NCBI GenBank assembly: GCA_021234155.1
Contig: JAJEKV010000194.1
Span: forward strand, 322,077 to 386,076
Direction: 5' to 3'
Length of the DNA stretch: 64,000 nt
From: Isoetes taiwanensis
Lineage: Eukaryota > Streptophyta > Lycopodiopsida > Isoetales > Isoetaceae
Part shown: piece after piece, positions 1 to 12,175 of the stretch
Layout of the letters: the number at the start of each line of letters is the position of its first letter
Numbering within the stretch: the stretch's first letter is position 1
The notes under the pieces: generated by a model
The model's input: only the letters and a program-made list of their open reading frames with translations
Database searches by the model: none
Told to the model about the DNA's origin: nothing
Program-made: the position numbers and the translations under genes

Positions 1-565
1 TCCTCACACTGGCTGCTCTTACACAATCATCCAGTTCAACCTCTAAGGAATATGAAGGAATTTGATTTGTACTTAACTGCACAGGCTAGATCTTCGTCAC
101 TATTTTCGCCCAATTTTTTCCCTTTGAGATGTTTGCCTCCATTTTGGGCTAGTCCTTTCTAGGTTGGCTATTTGTATCATCCGCATAATTCAATAAACCA
201 TATGTGCTGGGAAACTTAAGCAGATATATGGACGATGCAATCTGGGCAATAATCATCCTCATAGTCTGGACATAAGGCTGCACGTAATCTATGCCAAAAA
301 AACCCAGGAGATAAATAAACGATGCAATCTGGGCAATAATGAATAGCATCTCTCCCAGATTTACAATATGAAGCGGGGTAGAGTTGCGAATCTTCTCCCT
401 CCATCTTTTCATCAAGTAATAAGAAGCCCAACAAAATAGAAGAATGAAGAACTTATTTGTAACCCCCACGGGCAAAGGAAGAGCATCAGATGCAAGGGCT
501 TTTTTGCTACTATGGCCATGCAGACTGACATGGCTTTTCTGGGTTTCCAATTTAAGAGGGGCCAT
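1..565 (-). pseudogene. HMGR: HMG-CoA reductase N-terminal fragment, frame-broken
   Basis: From the ATG at 565 the minus strand encodes a plant HMGR N-terminus: a basic and Ser-rich cytosolic start, a first membrane segment, the conserved [13 protein letters not shown] linker, and a second membrane segment ending in [11 protein letters not shown]. The first frame stops at 149. The downstream linker is still readable in other frames: an acidic DEDLA stretch near 90-105, then PSYSLE...DDC...RAASVR at 1-57, which matches the start of the HMGR catalytic region. A 22-nt segment is duplicated (232-253 and 319-340), repeating part of the second membrane helix. Known HMGRs are ER-anchored enzymes converting HMG-CoA to mevalonate. 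This copy is broken and partial, so it is probably a captured fragment, though the frame breaks could be sequence error. Confidence 0.8.
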
Positions 566-956
566 GGCTGAAGAAAAGGAAATGCAGGTAGGAAGGCAGG
601 AAAAGGAATTTGAAGGAGAAAAACGAAGCGCCGGAATAGAAAGGAAGGGGGGTCAGGACGAATCCGACAAAGGATGCCAAGAACAATCCCCCCTCCTAAA
701 TGCTCCAGCCAGATCGTCGTCTTCGTCTTTGTTATCTGCTCTTCGTCCTCCGGCGACTTGGGCACCGTGGCTGCCGTGGCCGCCATAGCCACAAAAAACT
801 AACAGAACCCTAATACGTCCAAACCCTTTTTTTTTTTTTTTAAGCTAACTAAAAAGGCTTTTAACGTGACATCATCTACACCGTTGGATAGATTAATCCG
901 GACCGCCCAATTTAGGGCGCGGTTCACTACTTACACCAAAACATTATAATATAAGA
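1..956 (-). mobile_element. Helitron H1, 5' portion (runs off left edge)
   Basis: On the minus strand a typical Helitron 5' terminus, TCTTATATTATAATG, begins at 956 and is followed by a subterminal sequence shared with the other Helitrons here (GTAAGTAGTG, then CCCTAAATTGGGCGG). The element reads leftward with no 3' end (hairpin plus CTAG) before the window edge, so it continues outside. It carries an HMG-CoA reductase fragment in the same orientation, which fits Helitron gene capture. Its 5' end lies 3 nt from the 3' end of H2. Positions 566-940 hold the presumed upstream part of the captured gene and nothing else I recognise. Confidence 0.6.
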
Positions 957-959
957 TAA

Positions 960-987
960 CTAGTAATGGTGCCCAGCGTTGCTGGGC
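960..987 (-). other. Helitron 3' terminal hairpin and CTAG end
   Basis: A perfect 7-bp stem (GCCCAGC/GCTGGGC) with a 3-nt loop occupies 971-987 and lies 7 nt from the terminal CTAG. This is the best-preserved copy of a terminus that recurs at 15589, 22165, 34466, 53514, 58719 and 61100. Confidence 0.85.
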
Positions 988-1918
988 GTACGTTGACATA
1001 TAAATTTTTTGGGCCGCAATGAAGCAAACACTTGAAAGAAACCTCGATACTTCATATTAAATAGTGCTGCATAATATCTCTGAGCTTAGATTGGAAACAT
1101 AGCTCCCAATGTAAGCTTGTAAGTATCTTTCGCTCTATAATTCTTATTTGAGTTGAAACAATATGTTACGACATTGGTTTTAAAGAAGATTGAAACCAAA
1201 GATGCAAGGTGGTGTCGATTCACTATATTAGTTATGCATTGACATAATGAGGAAATGCTCATGGTTTGAAACCGCCGCAATAAATTTCTTGTTAACTTTA
1301 ATTATGCTTAGAGTTTTTTTTTTCCTTTGTCAATTGTCAATGATTATAATTGCTATCAATCCAGTCTGTGTATGCCTAGGTCAATACACTTAGATAGGAA
1401 AAAACTATCACTTTTATTATGCTTATACAATGTGTAATTGCGCATTGTAGTGGCTTGAAAAACGTTCGAACGTTGGTATTTTATGTTTGTCCAGGTTCAT
1501 CTTACACCATTTCCTTTCCAGTAAAAGCATTGATGTGCACACTCCATTTGTCTAACAACATAAGAACCTCACTCGAATCACTGTTTTTTTTTTTATGAAA
1601 CCTACCAGCATGATTTTCCTTTTTGCATTATGACCAAAACTTGTCTTTATATCTATTGCGATCGTCTGAATCAGTGAAGCATAAAATGATGTGTTTTCAC
1701 GTATTCTGCCTTTAATAAAATGGGATATTTGAAGTTTGAGCAAAAGAACGCAATTGAGCATGTGATCGAGTCAGACCTTAGTTTTATTGCCGGTCGTTTA
1801 TACGTTACTACTTAGCCAAAAGTCATTATGGACATCTTCTTGCCCTTTGTCTAAGCCGGAACAATATGGAGCTCCATCTCGTAGCTAAACCTACATAGCA
1901 TGGACAATAAAAAATGCA

Positions 1919-3420
1919 TCAATTTGGAGCATGGACAATAAAAAAAAAACGCATCAATTTGGAGGTTACCGCAGAGGGGCTATCTATTCTATCAAGCATT
2001 TTGTAGTTAAAAAACATAAGCGAGGTCAAGCAAGGAGCGACATTGTTAGAAAGCCCGACCAACATGGTAGTTGGGTTCATCAATGGGCGAGGACATTGCA
2101 AATGAATCGAATCCATAGATTCAACACCATCCATAGATTCAACACCGAGGGTGAGTAGTTCCAATTGAAAACTAAAACATCTCGGCATTTGAGTGTGAAG
2201 ATAATCTTCATAATGGCTTTTGTACATTACACTTCAAGTTTTTCATCCCGCAACTATAGTCTTGTGGTCGGGCGCACTATATCATTTCGCGGATGGGCTA
2301 GAACATGTGATATCAAATCCCCGCACCATGATGTGGTCATGTTACAAATCATAATTGGCTTAAATATATTGTTGAATGAGGTAAACCGAAAGTATTTAGG
2401 CACATGTCATTCTATCATCTTGAAAATGATTATCCAAGAATCAGTAAGAAACGTTTCAACGGCCTAGAAAACCATACCTTGTTTTTCAAAGAAATATGAG
2501 ATCCTCAAGCTGCCTCGGTCGTAATGGAAGCAAATAAAAACAACGGGCAATTTATGCACCCGGCCTAAACCATGAAGCTTTTGTTGTCCTAAAGTTTTAT
2601 GTTTTCTTGATCTTCTTATGCGGGGCTGTGGCATGATCCTTTGCACCGCTAAGCTCCAAATCTCTCGATTGATAAATTGGAATAGAGTCAACCTAAAACA
2701 TGAAACAATATCCAAATTTTTAACACTCAAATAAAATGAAGCGAATCGAGCTTAAAACAAAGAATCCATATGGATCAAAGCGCCAAAAACGATAAAACTT
2801 TGAACATTTTGGAGAATACTTACATGTGGATTACGCTTGGGGCGTTTCCCCGATGAGACAATGACTATTGGGATCTCCTTGAATCAGAGAGGTTTCACGA
2901 ATTTTTCGCAATGCATAACATGTAAAAAGTGCGAATAAGTTCTGTGTGTTTAGATTCAAAGCGCCAAATCTACGGATGTTTGAGGGAAAACACACCTTGA
3001 GCTTCTTTAAAGATCGTATCCCGCCATTCGGGCATGCCATAATCTGTGATAATCGATTGACATTCAATCCCGTAAAGAGCCTCAAATTTCAGAATTTGCT
3101 TGTGCTAGAAAAGGGAGGGATTTAAGAAACAGAGTCTTACATTAGCAATAGACGGATTGCTTAAACCCAAGAATTCTAGAGTCCTACAACTTCGCCATGC
3201 TCCTCTACAATTATGGTAAGACAGAGCAATTGTTTTTGTAGTGGCAAGACAAAATAATTTGGTCTAAGTAAGGCCCACGACTCTGGAATACATTAGCAAG
3301 CGAGATCCGAAATGCATCCTGGGCGGATAAATACAACAAAATTGTAGCATCTTTGGGTCGTGGTAGCAAAGGGGTGGGGCAATCAAGATCCGCAAACAAA
3401 CAATATGCATCGTTATAACT
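1919..3420 (-). pseudogene. Possible captured F-box/LRR-like remnant inside H2
   Basis: Several short minus-strand open stretches (about 3211-3399, 2831-3085, 2464-2730, 1919-2227) in different frames have the feel of an F-box then leucine-rich-repeat protein: one reads like an F-box core (LLYLSAQDAFRISL), others contain repeated LxxLxL-type strings. The order (F-box first, LRR-like later) suits a single minus-strand gene cut by introns or frameshifts. I cannot confirm the family by eye, and this could be chance reading of non-coding DNA. Confidence 0.25.
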
Positions 3421-4890
3421 TCAAAAATGAACCAAGAACCGATCTTGTGCCAATGGAAACTAAAGGTAATAATTTATGACCAAATTTTGCCGCATAACTC
3501 CTTTCATCGCTAGAATCTGCCTTAACCACGATCTTTTGTGGTTTTAAAAAGAAATACCCAGTTCCTCGATTACGGAGATGGAGTAGAAGTCTTTGGATGT
3601 TCAAATGGAGCTGGAACTTAATGTAATATCTATGCCAAAATGTTGCCGAGTAGAACTCCTACCACCGCTAGAATCGTAGCCTTAACCACCGAGCTTTTGT
3701 GGTTTGAAAGAAATACAATAGTTCATATGATTCTAGAGATGGAATAGAAGCTTAATCGAAGAGCTTCATTAGGAAGTGTAGGAGGAAAGCACCTAAAAGG
3801 AAATTGGAGGAAAAATATCGCCGCCATAGCTAACGACCTAATTTTAAGCATATAAACCTTTTCGACATCCCTGGATACTCTTAGAAATTCGGTAGAACCG
3901 AAACCTTCGCACCATCGGGTTCAAAATTTATTGGCTTAATTTTGTGGCGGGAGAAAGCAATGGCCGCGCCATTCAAGTTGTAAGCTGAAGCTTGAGAGGG
4001 AGCTTGAAGGTACATGGAAAGGGGAGAAAAGCTATCGCCGTTTCCCGACCTCCTGGAAAAAAAGAACTACGGAAAAAAAAAGCCAAAAAAGAGAACTCTT
4101 GGCAAAAAGGCCAAAAGAGAACTTCAGGCTATCGGGTGGATTTCACCGCTAGGTTAAATCTTTTTAGCCCAATTTAGGGCTCGCTTCACTACTTACGCCA
4201 AAACATTATAATATAAGATAAATATAAGATCGTTTAATTTAAAAGCGACTTAATACACACATTCAAGTTGTTCATATCTTGTCGAGACATTTGAGCTTAA
4301 TCCCTTACTCAAAGGCTGCTCTTTGCCAAGTTGGTCTCCTCCCAAGCGGTACAAAAAAGAATGCTAAGGCTTGGATTTCTTGAAGTTCGATCTGCGAACC
4401 TGCTCATGCTATTTGGCTCATATATGTACCTATGTTGTGCATTAGCCTTAAGAGACAATCACTTTTAGGAATTGGGTTAGGAAGCACTACAAGGCTGCTT
4501 AAAGCCAAGTTGCATTCCTTCAAAGAAAGTATTAGAAAGGTTGCTCTAGATTCCTTGAGTCTATAATGAGCGTATCATGATAATTAGGCTTGACTTATAG
4601 ATTATGGTTTATCACGAGAAAAAACGGTGTGGGGCAATTAGGCGTGTATTGATCTAAATAAGGATCAAGTTGCAATTGTAGAGCTTTTAGGTTGAACTCA
4701 ATTGGATATCCTATAGGGACTTGGAGATCTAAAAGGTCACATCCGTGCTGTAGTTGCCACTCTAATCAAGCTAATGTTGGGCACAAGAGAACTGTACTAT
4801 GTATAGTCTCCCGATTCATATATTTGAAAGTATGTACATATAGTGCTTTCATTTGTACATTATGTTAAGTTTGTTTTCACTATATCACTT

Positions 4891-4962
4891 GTCGTCCTAG
4901 CTCGGTTGGTGAGGCGCCAAGACTCTTAACCTTGTAATTGGGGTTCGGAGCCCCGGATGGCG
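4891..4962 (+). tRNA. tRNA-Lys(CTT), decayed copy 1
   Basis: The anticodon loop CTCTTAA and flanking stem are partly kept, but the anticodon stem (CAAGA), D-arm and T-arm (GGGGTTCGGAGCCCC) carry changes. Probably non-functional, or misread sequence. Confidence 0.5.
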
Positions 4963-5121
4963 ATGGGCTGAAAATGTTTATCGATGTTATGATTCAATGA
5001 TCTTACATATTGCATAAACTTCGTTTCTTCATATCACGGTAGTATTATCACTAATTCTCTCTTATATCACATAAGATATGAGTAGAATTATAGAAAATTT
5101 TAATTGCTTATTTGTGTGTTC

Positions 5122-5196
5122 TTTGTTCTAGCTCGGTTGGTAGAAGCGCCAAGACTTTTAACCTTGTGGATCGTGGGTTGAGTCCCCAGGATGGCG
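5122..5196 (+). tRNA. tRNA-Lys(TTT), decayed copy 2
   Basis: Anticodon loop CTTTTAA is present. The 5' acceptor strand, D-arm and B box (GGGTTGAGTCC) are altered relative to clean units. Confidence 0.5.
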
Positions 5197-5930
5197 ATTA
5201 GATATGGACTTTAATTTTTATCGTTTAATTTAAAATAGCTTAATACACACATTCAAGTTGTTCATATCTTGTCGAGACATTTGAGCTTCGGAATGCCTTA
5301 CTCAAAGGCACTCTTGCCAAGTTGGCGGGTTACTCTTGCCAAGTTGGAAGTTGGTCTCCTCCCTGCGGTACAAAAAGAATGCTAATCTCATATTGGATTT
5401 CTTGAGTTCGATCTATGAGGCTGCTCACGCTATTTGGGCTCCTTACAAAGTACTCATATATGTACCTATGTTGTGCATTAGCCTTAAGAGACAATCACTT
5501 TTTAGGAATTGGGTTAGGAAGCACTACAAGGCTGCTTAAAACCAAGTTGCATTCCTTCAAAGAAAGTATTAGAAAGGTTGCTCTAGATTCCTTGAGTCTA
5601 TAATGGCGTATCATGATAATTAGGCTTCTTATAGATTATGGTTTTATACGAGAAAAAAAATGAGTGTGGGGCAATTAGAAGCGTGTATTGATCTAAATAA
5701 GGATCAAGTTGCAATTGTAGAGCTTTTAGGTTGAACTCAATTGGATATCCTATAGGGACTTGGAGATCTAAAAGGTCACATCCGTCTTTGTAGTTGCCAC
5801 TCTAATCAAGCTAATGTTGGGCACAAGAGAAGCGTACTATGTATAGTCTCCCGATTCATATATTTGAAAGTATGTACAAATAGTGCTTTCATTTGTACAT
5901 TATGTTAAGTTTGTTTTCACTATATCACTT

Positions 5931-6008
5931 AGTCTAGCTCGGTTGGTAGAAGCGCAAAGGCTCTTAACCATAAGATGTGGAATGATGGGGTTCGAGCCCC
6001 GGATGGCG
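5931..6008 (+). tRNA. tRNA-Lys(CTT), decayed copy 3
   Basis: The 5' acceptor strand is largely lost, and the 3' anticodon stem and variable loop are replaced by ACCATAAGATGTGGAATGAT. Only the D-arm, anticodon loop and T-arm are recognisable. Confidence 0.4.
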
Positions 6009-6291
6009 ATGGGCTGAAAAATGTTTATCGATGTTATGATTCAATGATCTTACATATTGCACAAACCGTTTCTTCATATCACGATAGTATTATCACTAAT
6101 TCTCTCTTATCTTCTTATATTATAAAATTATATTTAGTAAAATTTTAATTTGTGAATGGTGCCCTAGATCGGACGGTTGAGGATTTGATGGATCAGCGTA
6201 TTGAAGATGACATGTCGTGTTTTCAATCAAAATTTCATCTTGATCGTTTAATTTAAAATCACGATACACGCAATTCAAGTTGTTCATATCT

Positions 6292-8040
6292 TATTAGGGA
6301 CGGTTAAAGGGTTGAAGGGAAAAGGAAAAGGGAAAAAAAGGGAAAAAAGAAACAAAAGGAAAAGAGAGGAAAACTGAGAAAAAGAAAAGGGAGGAAAGGG
6401 GAAAGGGAAAATGGAAAGGGAAAAGCAAAGGGGCATGGAAAAGGTAAATGCCATCGGACCCGGTTGAAGAGATAAAGGGGACAGGGGCAAAAAGGACAAT
6501 TGATTTTGAGAAGGAAAAGGGTGAGGAAAGGTAGAAATCTAAGGGAAAGGGAAAAGGAAAAGGAGGAAAGGGGAAAAAGGGCATGGGGAAAAGGGGGAAG
6601 AAAAAAAGAGAAGGGGGAAAAAAGGAAGAGAAAATAAAGGAAAAAGGAGGAATTTTAAGGAAAAGACTCAATTGAGAAGAAGAGAGAAATCTAAAGGGCA
6701 AAGGGAAGGAAGACTTTAGAAAGGGCCAATAAAAGGGAAAGAGAATAAAGGGAAGCAAAATAAAGACATGAGAAAAAAGAAAAGGAAAATAAAAGAAAAA
6801 GGAGGCGGACAGAAAATGGGAAGGAAAAAGTTTCCGAAAAAAAGCGAAGAGAGAAAGGGTTGGGAGAGGAGGGAAATGGAAGGGAAAAGGCTCTTAAAAA
6901 AGAATTCAAAAAAAAGGGAAGGGGGAAAGGTTTTTGGGAGGGTTGGGATGGGAGGTAAAAAAGAAAAGGTAAAAGGGAAAAGGAAGGAAAAAGGCCATTG
7001 GAAAAAAAAAGGGAAAAAAATGGAAAAGGCAAACGGAAAGGGTCAAGCATGTTTTACATGTTTTTGGAAACTACCCGGAAAATTCTAGGTAGTCAAAGAT
7101 GATGATATATTTGAGTTCTTAACATGGGATGGGATCACAAAGAAAAACAAAATGTACTAAACTCTTTAACATAAAACAAAGGGATCTTATGTGAAAAGGT
7201 ACTTTAAAAAAAAATTAGGAGATAGAAACTTAAAAGTACCTTTTTGGTAATTTTTTATGTCTCCCCTTCTAACAAGCGTGGGAAAAGCCTTAATAGAAAA
7301 GGCAAAAGGGACTAAAAGGGGGGTACAATGGGAAAATAGAAAGGGGAGGTGAACGAAAAGGAAGAGCAAAATAGAAAAAGAAAAATAGAAGGAAAAGAGG
7401 GGGGAGGAGGAAGAAGAGGGAAAATGTGAAGAAAGGGGAAAAGAGGATCTTAAAAAACATGGGAAAAATAGAAGAGAAAAGGGACATGGAAAAAAGGGAA
7501 GAGGGAAAATGTGAGGAAAGGGAAAAAAGGAAGGAAAAATGGACATGGAAAAGGGGAAAGGGAAAGAGCAAAAAAAAAAAAAGAGGGGGGGGAAAGGAAG
7601 GGGAAAAGGGCACTAGAAAAAAGGGAAGACGGAAGATATTTTTGGGGAAAGGAGGAAAAATGAAGGGAAAAGGGGAAAAAAGAAAAGGTGGGGAGAAAGA
7701 AAAAGGAAAAATCCTAAAAAGGAAAGGGGAAAGGGGAAGAAAAAACTTGGAAAAAACTCACGAGGAAAGGAGGAAGAGAGAAATGGTAAAAGGGAGGGGA
7801 AAGGCAGTTGCTGAAAAAGCGAAAAAAGGGCAACCATAAATTGGAGAAAAGGGAAGGGGAAAATAGAAAAGAAAAACATGGATTTGAAAAAATGTACAAA
7901 AGGGAAATGAGGAAAATGAAATAATATAAAAAGAAAAAAGGTAAATTGGAAAATATAAAAAGGGAAAAGGGGCAAGGAAAAAAAAAAAAAAAAAGTAAAG
8001 GCAAAAGAAAAAGAAAAGGTAAAAAGGAAGTGGAAAATGT
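6292..8040 (+). repeat. Homopurine tract A (about 1.75 kb)
   Basis: The plus strand is almost pure A/G (GGGAAAAGG-like strings) with sparse ATG/CAT punctuation. It starts inside an array unit (after CATATCTT) and is followed near 8130 by a later part of a unit, so the insertion also removed array sequence. No clean Helitron termini are visible, but composition and strand bias match the tracts inside P1-P3 and H3, so it is probably a truncated relative. The long low-complexity open frames through it are compositional. The preceding 6121-6250 segment is also foreign to the array. Confidence 0.8.
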
Positions 8041-8210
8041 GGGTCAAATGCTTTTGATTATCTAATTTTAAAAAGTGTGAATCCATTTAATGATTGCTCC
8101 AAGATATCATTCTGAGTTCCTAGCTATGCAAAGTATTGGCACTATTTAACTTATATCACATAAGATGTGAGTAGAATTATAGAAAATTTTAATTGCTTAT
8201 TTGTGTGTTC

Positions 8211-8282
8211 TTTGTTCTAGCTCGGTTGGTAGAAGCATAAGGCTTTTAACCTTGTGGTCGTGGGTTGAGTCCCAGGATGGTG
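8211..8282 (+). tRNA. tRNA-Lys(TTT), decayed copy 4
   Basis: Anticodon loop CTTTTAA is intact, but the stem reads ATAAGG. The D-arm and T-arm have lost bases (AGAAGCATAAGG, GGGTTGAGTCCCAGG). Confidence 0.45.
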
Positions 8283-9014
8283 ATTAGATATGGACTTTAA
8301 TTTTTATATCGTTTAATTTAAAATAGCTTAATACACACATTCAAGTTGTTCATATCTTGTCGAGAGACATTTGAGCTTGAATGCCTTACTCAAAAGGTTG
8401 CTCTTGCCAAGTTGGCGGTTGCTCTTTGCCAAGTTGGTCTCCTCGGCGGTACAAAAAGAATGCTAATCTCAGTTGGATTTCTTCGAGTTCGATGCGAACT
8501 GCTCACGCTATTTGGGCTCCTTACAAAGTACTCATATATGTACCTATGTTGTGCATTAGCCTTAAGAGACAATCACTTTTAGGAATTGGGTTAGGAAGCA
8601 CTACAAGGCTGCTTAAAGCCAACTTGCATTCCTTCAAAGAAAGTATTAGAAAGGTTGCTCTAGATTCCTTGAGTCTATAATGGCGTATCATGATAATTAG
8701 GCTTCTTATAGATTATGGTTTATACGAGAAAAAACACGAGTGTGGGGCAATTAGAACTGTGTATTGATCTAAATAAGGATCAAGTTGCAATTGTAGAGCT
8801 TTTAGGTTGAACTCAATTGGATATCCTATAGGGACTTGGAGATCTAAAAGGTCACATCCGTGCTGTAGTTGCCACTCTAATCAAGCTAATGTTGGGCACA
8901 AGAGAACTGTACTATGTATAGTCTCCCCGATTCATATATTTGAAAGTATGTACAAATAGTGCTTTCATTTGTACATTATGTTAAGTTTGTTTTCACTATA
9001 TCACTATACATTAT

Positions 9015-9070
9015 GGTAGAGCGCAAGGCTCTTAACCTTGTGGTCGGGGGTTCGAGCCCCCCGGATGGCG
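9015..9070 (+). pseudogene. 5'-truncated tRNA-Lys(CTT), copy 5
   Basis: The anticodon arm, variable loop, T-arm and 3' acceptor strand match clean copies exactly. The first 16 or so bases, including the acceptor 5' strand and most of the A box, are replaced by ATACATTA. It cannot form a full cloverleaf. Confidence 0.7.
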
Positions 9071-9105
9071 ATGGGCTGAAAATGTTTATCGATGTTATGA
9101 TTCAA

Positions 9106-11267
9106 CTAGAAGCATTTTGCCAAGTTCTTAGTATAATTGATTCTCCGAGACCACGTAAATGATACACAATAGCAATGAGAGAATAACCCGAAAGTACTCC
9201 ATTGTTAACATATTCGATACCATTCTTTACGCTGCTTTTACTCTTTTCTTTTTCCTTTTCCTCGTTTTCACACTTCCCTTTTTCCTTTTCCTTTTTTTTT
9301 CATTTTCCTTGCATGCTTCCTTTCTTTCTTTCTTTCTTTTTCTTCCTTTTTTTCACATCCTTGTTTCCCCCTATGTTGCCCTTCCCTTTCCCTTCTTCCC
9401 AAAACTTTTCCTGGTGGATTCTTTCCTTTTTTTTCCTCTTTTCCCCACCCTTTCCCTCTTTTTCTTTTCTTTTTCCCTTTTTCCATGATTTTCTTTTTTT
9501 CTTTTTCCTTTTTTTTTTTTTTTTTTTTTTGCCCTTTTTTCCCCTTCTCTTTTCCCATTTCGCTATTCCTCTTTTCCCCACATTTTTTTCGTTCCTTTTT
9601 TTCCCTTCCATTTTCCTCCTTTCCCCACCCTTTCCTTCCCATTTTCCCCTCTCTATTTTTCCTTTTCCCTTTCCTTTTTCCCATGACATTCTTTCCTTCT
9701 CTTTTCTAATTTTCTTGCTCTTTCTTTTCCTCGTCCCCTTTTCCCCATGCCTTTTTTCCCTTCCATTTGCATGCTCTTTCAAGTTTCCTTTTTACCCTTT
9801 GTTGAACTCTTTCCTCTTCCCCTTCTCTCGTGCCCTTTCCCTCCCTTTTCCCCTATCCCTCTTCCCTTTTCCTCTTGCTTTTTCAGGGTTCTTTTTATCC
9901 ACTTTCCCCCCCCCTTTTTATTTTTCATTTCCTTTTCCATTTATTTCCCCTTTTCCCTTCCATTTTCCTCCTTTTCCCACCCTTTCCCTCTTTCCCTTTT
10001 GATGGTGCCCTTTTTCCCTTCATTTTTCCCTTTCGTTTTCTACTCCCTTTCCCAAGCCATTTATTCCTTCCCTTTTTCCTTTTCCCTTTTCCTTTTCCCT
10101 TTTTCCCATGCCTTTTTTGCATTCTCTTTTTTTTTCCCCTTTTCCTCGTGCCTTTTGCCCTTCACATTCTCCTTTCCTTCTTTTTTCCTTTCCCCCTTTT
10201 TCCTTTTCCCATGCCTTTCTTTTTCCCCCACCCTTTTCTACTTCCCCTTTTTAGAAATACCCATTTTCCTTCCCTTTTCCTCCTTTTCCTCTTCCCCCGT
10301 CCCTTTTTCTCTTTCCTTTTATCCTCTCATTTCCTTTTCGATTCCGCTTTCCCTTTCCAATTTTTCCTTTTTTAATTTTTAAGGTGCCCTTTTCCCCTTT
10401 CCTTTTCCGGTGTGCCCTTTTTTAGAGACATTCCTCCTTTTTCTTTTCTCTTTCCCTTTTCCACGTGCCCTTTTCCCCTTTCCTCTCTTTTCTTTTCCCT
10501 TTCTCTTTCCTTTATCCCATTCCCACTTCCTTTTTACTTTCCCATTTCCATATCATTTTCCTCTTCCCCTTTTTTTCGTGCTCGTTTTCCCTTTCCTCAC
10601 CTTTTTCCCTTTCCCTCTTCCCTTGCCCTTTTCTTCCTCATATGTTACTTTCCCTTTCTCTTTTTCCATGCTTTCCTTTTTCCCCTTTCCGTACCTTTTC
10701 CCTCTTCCTTCTTTTTTTCCTTCTTCTTTTCCTCTTCCCCTTTTCCCCCTCCCTTTTTCTTTTTTTCGCTCCCTTCCCTTCTTCCTTCCCTTTACCTCTT
10801 TTCCTTCTCCTCTTGTCCTTTTCCCTTCCCCCCTTACCCTTTCCCTTTCCCAATGTCCTCTCTTTCTTCCCCACCCCAGCCTTTTTCCTTTCCCTTTTTC
10901 CCATGCCCTTTTCCACCCCTACCCTTTTCCTTTTCACTTTTCCTTCCCTTTCCCTCTTTCCCTTTTCTTGGTGTCCTTTTTCCCTTCTCTTTCTCCCTTT
11001 CTTTTTTTTTCTTTCTCTTTCCCTTTTCCCCTGCCCTTTTCTCCTTTCCCTCTTTCCCTTTTGTCCATGCCTTTTTGCCCTTCACTTTTCCCCTTTCCTC
11101 CTCCCTTTTCCTTTACCCTTTCCTCTTAAGAGATCAAAGCATGTCCAATCGCGGTGGTAGGAAGTTGTGCAATAAATCACGGCCTATGGATGCAATCAAA
11201 TGATCTAAGCCATACAAATTAGGGTTTGCTTCATGACATACTTACGCTATAACTTTATAATATAAGA
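9106..11267 (-). mobile_element. Helitron P1 (2.16 kb) with polypurine cargo
   Basis: On the minus strand the 5' end TCTTATATTATAAAG starts at 11267 and the 3' end is CTAG at 9106-9109. Removing it rejoins the array spacer precisely (GATTCAA at 9105 to TGATCTTAC at 11268), with insertion between A and T as expected for Helitrons. The sequence before CTAG differs from the GCCCAGC hairpin of the other copies. Most of the element (about 9235-11125) is homopyrimidine on the plus strand, that is, homopurine on the element's sense strand. The subterminal 11126-11260 sequence matches P2 and P3. Confidence 0.8.
9235..11125 (-). repeat. Homopyrimidine tract B inside P1
   Basis: About 1.9 kb of C/T on the plus strand, with recurrent CATGCC/CGTGCC punctuation every few tens of bases, giving the look of a degenerate minisatellite. 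Long open frames here are rich in F, P, S and L only and are not genes. Confidence 0.85.
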
Positions 11268-11390
11268 TGATCTTACATATTGCACAAACTTCGTTTCTTC
11301 ATATCACAGTAGTATTATCACTAATTCTCTCTTATATCACATAAGATGTGAGTAGAATTATAGAAAATTTTAATTGCTTATTTGTGTGTT

Positions 11391-11465
11391 GCTGTTCTAG
11401 CTCAGTTGGTAGAGCGCAAGGCTTTTAACCTTGTGGTCGTGGGTTCGAGTCCCCCCCGGATGGCG
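11391..11465 (+). tRNA. tRNA-Lys(TTT), copy 6
   Basis: A and B boxes and the anticodon arm (CAAGG-CTTTTAA-CCTTG) are intact. The 3' T-arm strand has two extra C residues, giving 75 nt. A T5 Pol III terminator candidate lies about 20 nt downstream. Confidence 0.7.
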
Positions 11466-12175
11466 ATTAGATATGGACTTTAATTTTTATACGTTTAATT
11501 TAAAATAGCTTAATACACACATTCAAGTTGTTCATATCTTGTCGAGAGACATTTGAGCTTCGGAATGCCTTACTCAAAGGCTGCTACTGCCAAGTTGGTC
11601 TCCTCCCAGGCAGGTACAAAAAAGAATGCTAATCTCAGATTGGATTTCTTCGAGTTCGATGCGAACTGCTCACGCTATTTGGGCTCCTTACAAAGTACTC
11701 ATATATGTACCTATGTTGTGCATTAGCCTTAAGAGACAATCACTTTTAGGAATTGGGTTAGGAAGCACTACAAGGCTGCTTAAAGCCAAGTTGCATTCCT
11801 TCAAAGAAAGTATTAGAAAGGTTGCTCTAGATTCCTTCGAGTCTATAATGAGCGTATCATGATATTTAGGCTTCTTATAGATTATGGTTTATACGAGAAA
11901 AAACACGAGTGTGGGGCAATTAGAACTGTGTATTGATCTAAATAAGGATCAAGTTGCAATTGTAGAGCTTTTAGGTTGAACTCAATTGGATATCCTATAG
12001 GGACTTGGAGATCTAAAAGGTCACATCCGTGCTGTAGTTGCCACTCTAATCAAGCTAATGTTGGGCACAAGAGAACTGTACTATGTATAGTCTCCCCGAT
12101 TCATATATTTGAAAGTATGTACAAATAGTGCTTTCATTTGTACATTATGTTAAGTTTGTTTTCACTATATCACTT

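Larger units (their letters stand above)
960..4218 (-). mobile_element. Helitron H2 (3.26 kb)
   Basis: The minus-strand 3' terminus is the perfect hairpin GCCCAGCAACGCTGGGC, then ACCATTA and CTAG at 960-963, followed in the host by T. The minus-strand 5' terminus TCTTATATTATAATG begins at 4218. Both ends are canonical for plant Helitrons. Immediately right of 4218, positions 4219-4229 read TCTTATATTTA on the minus strand, resembling the first 11 nt of another Helitron 5' end, so H2 probably inserted into another element's terminus as P2 and P3 did. No Rep/helicase coding is visible, so H2 is non-autonomous. Confidence 0.75.
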
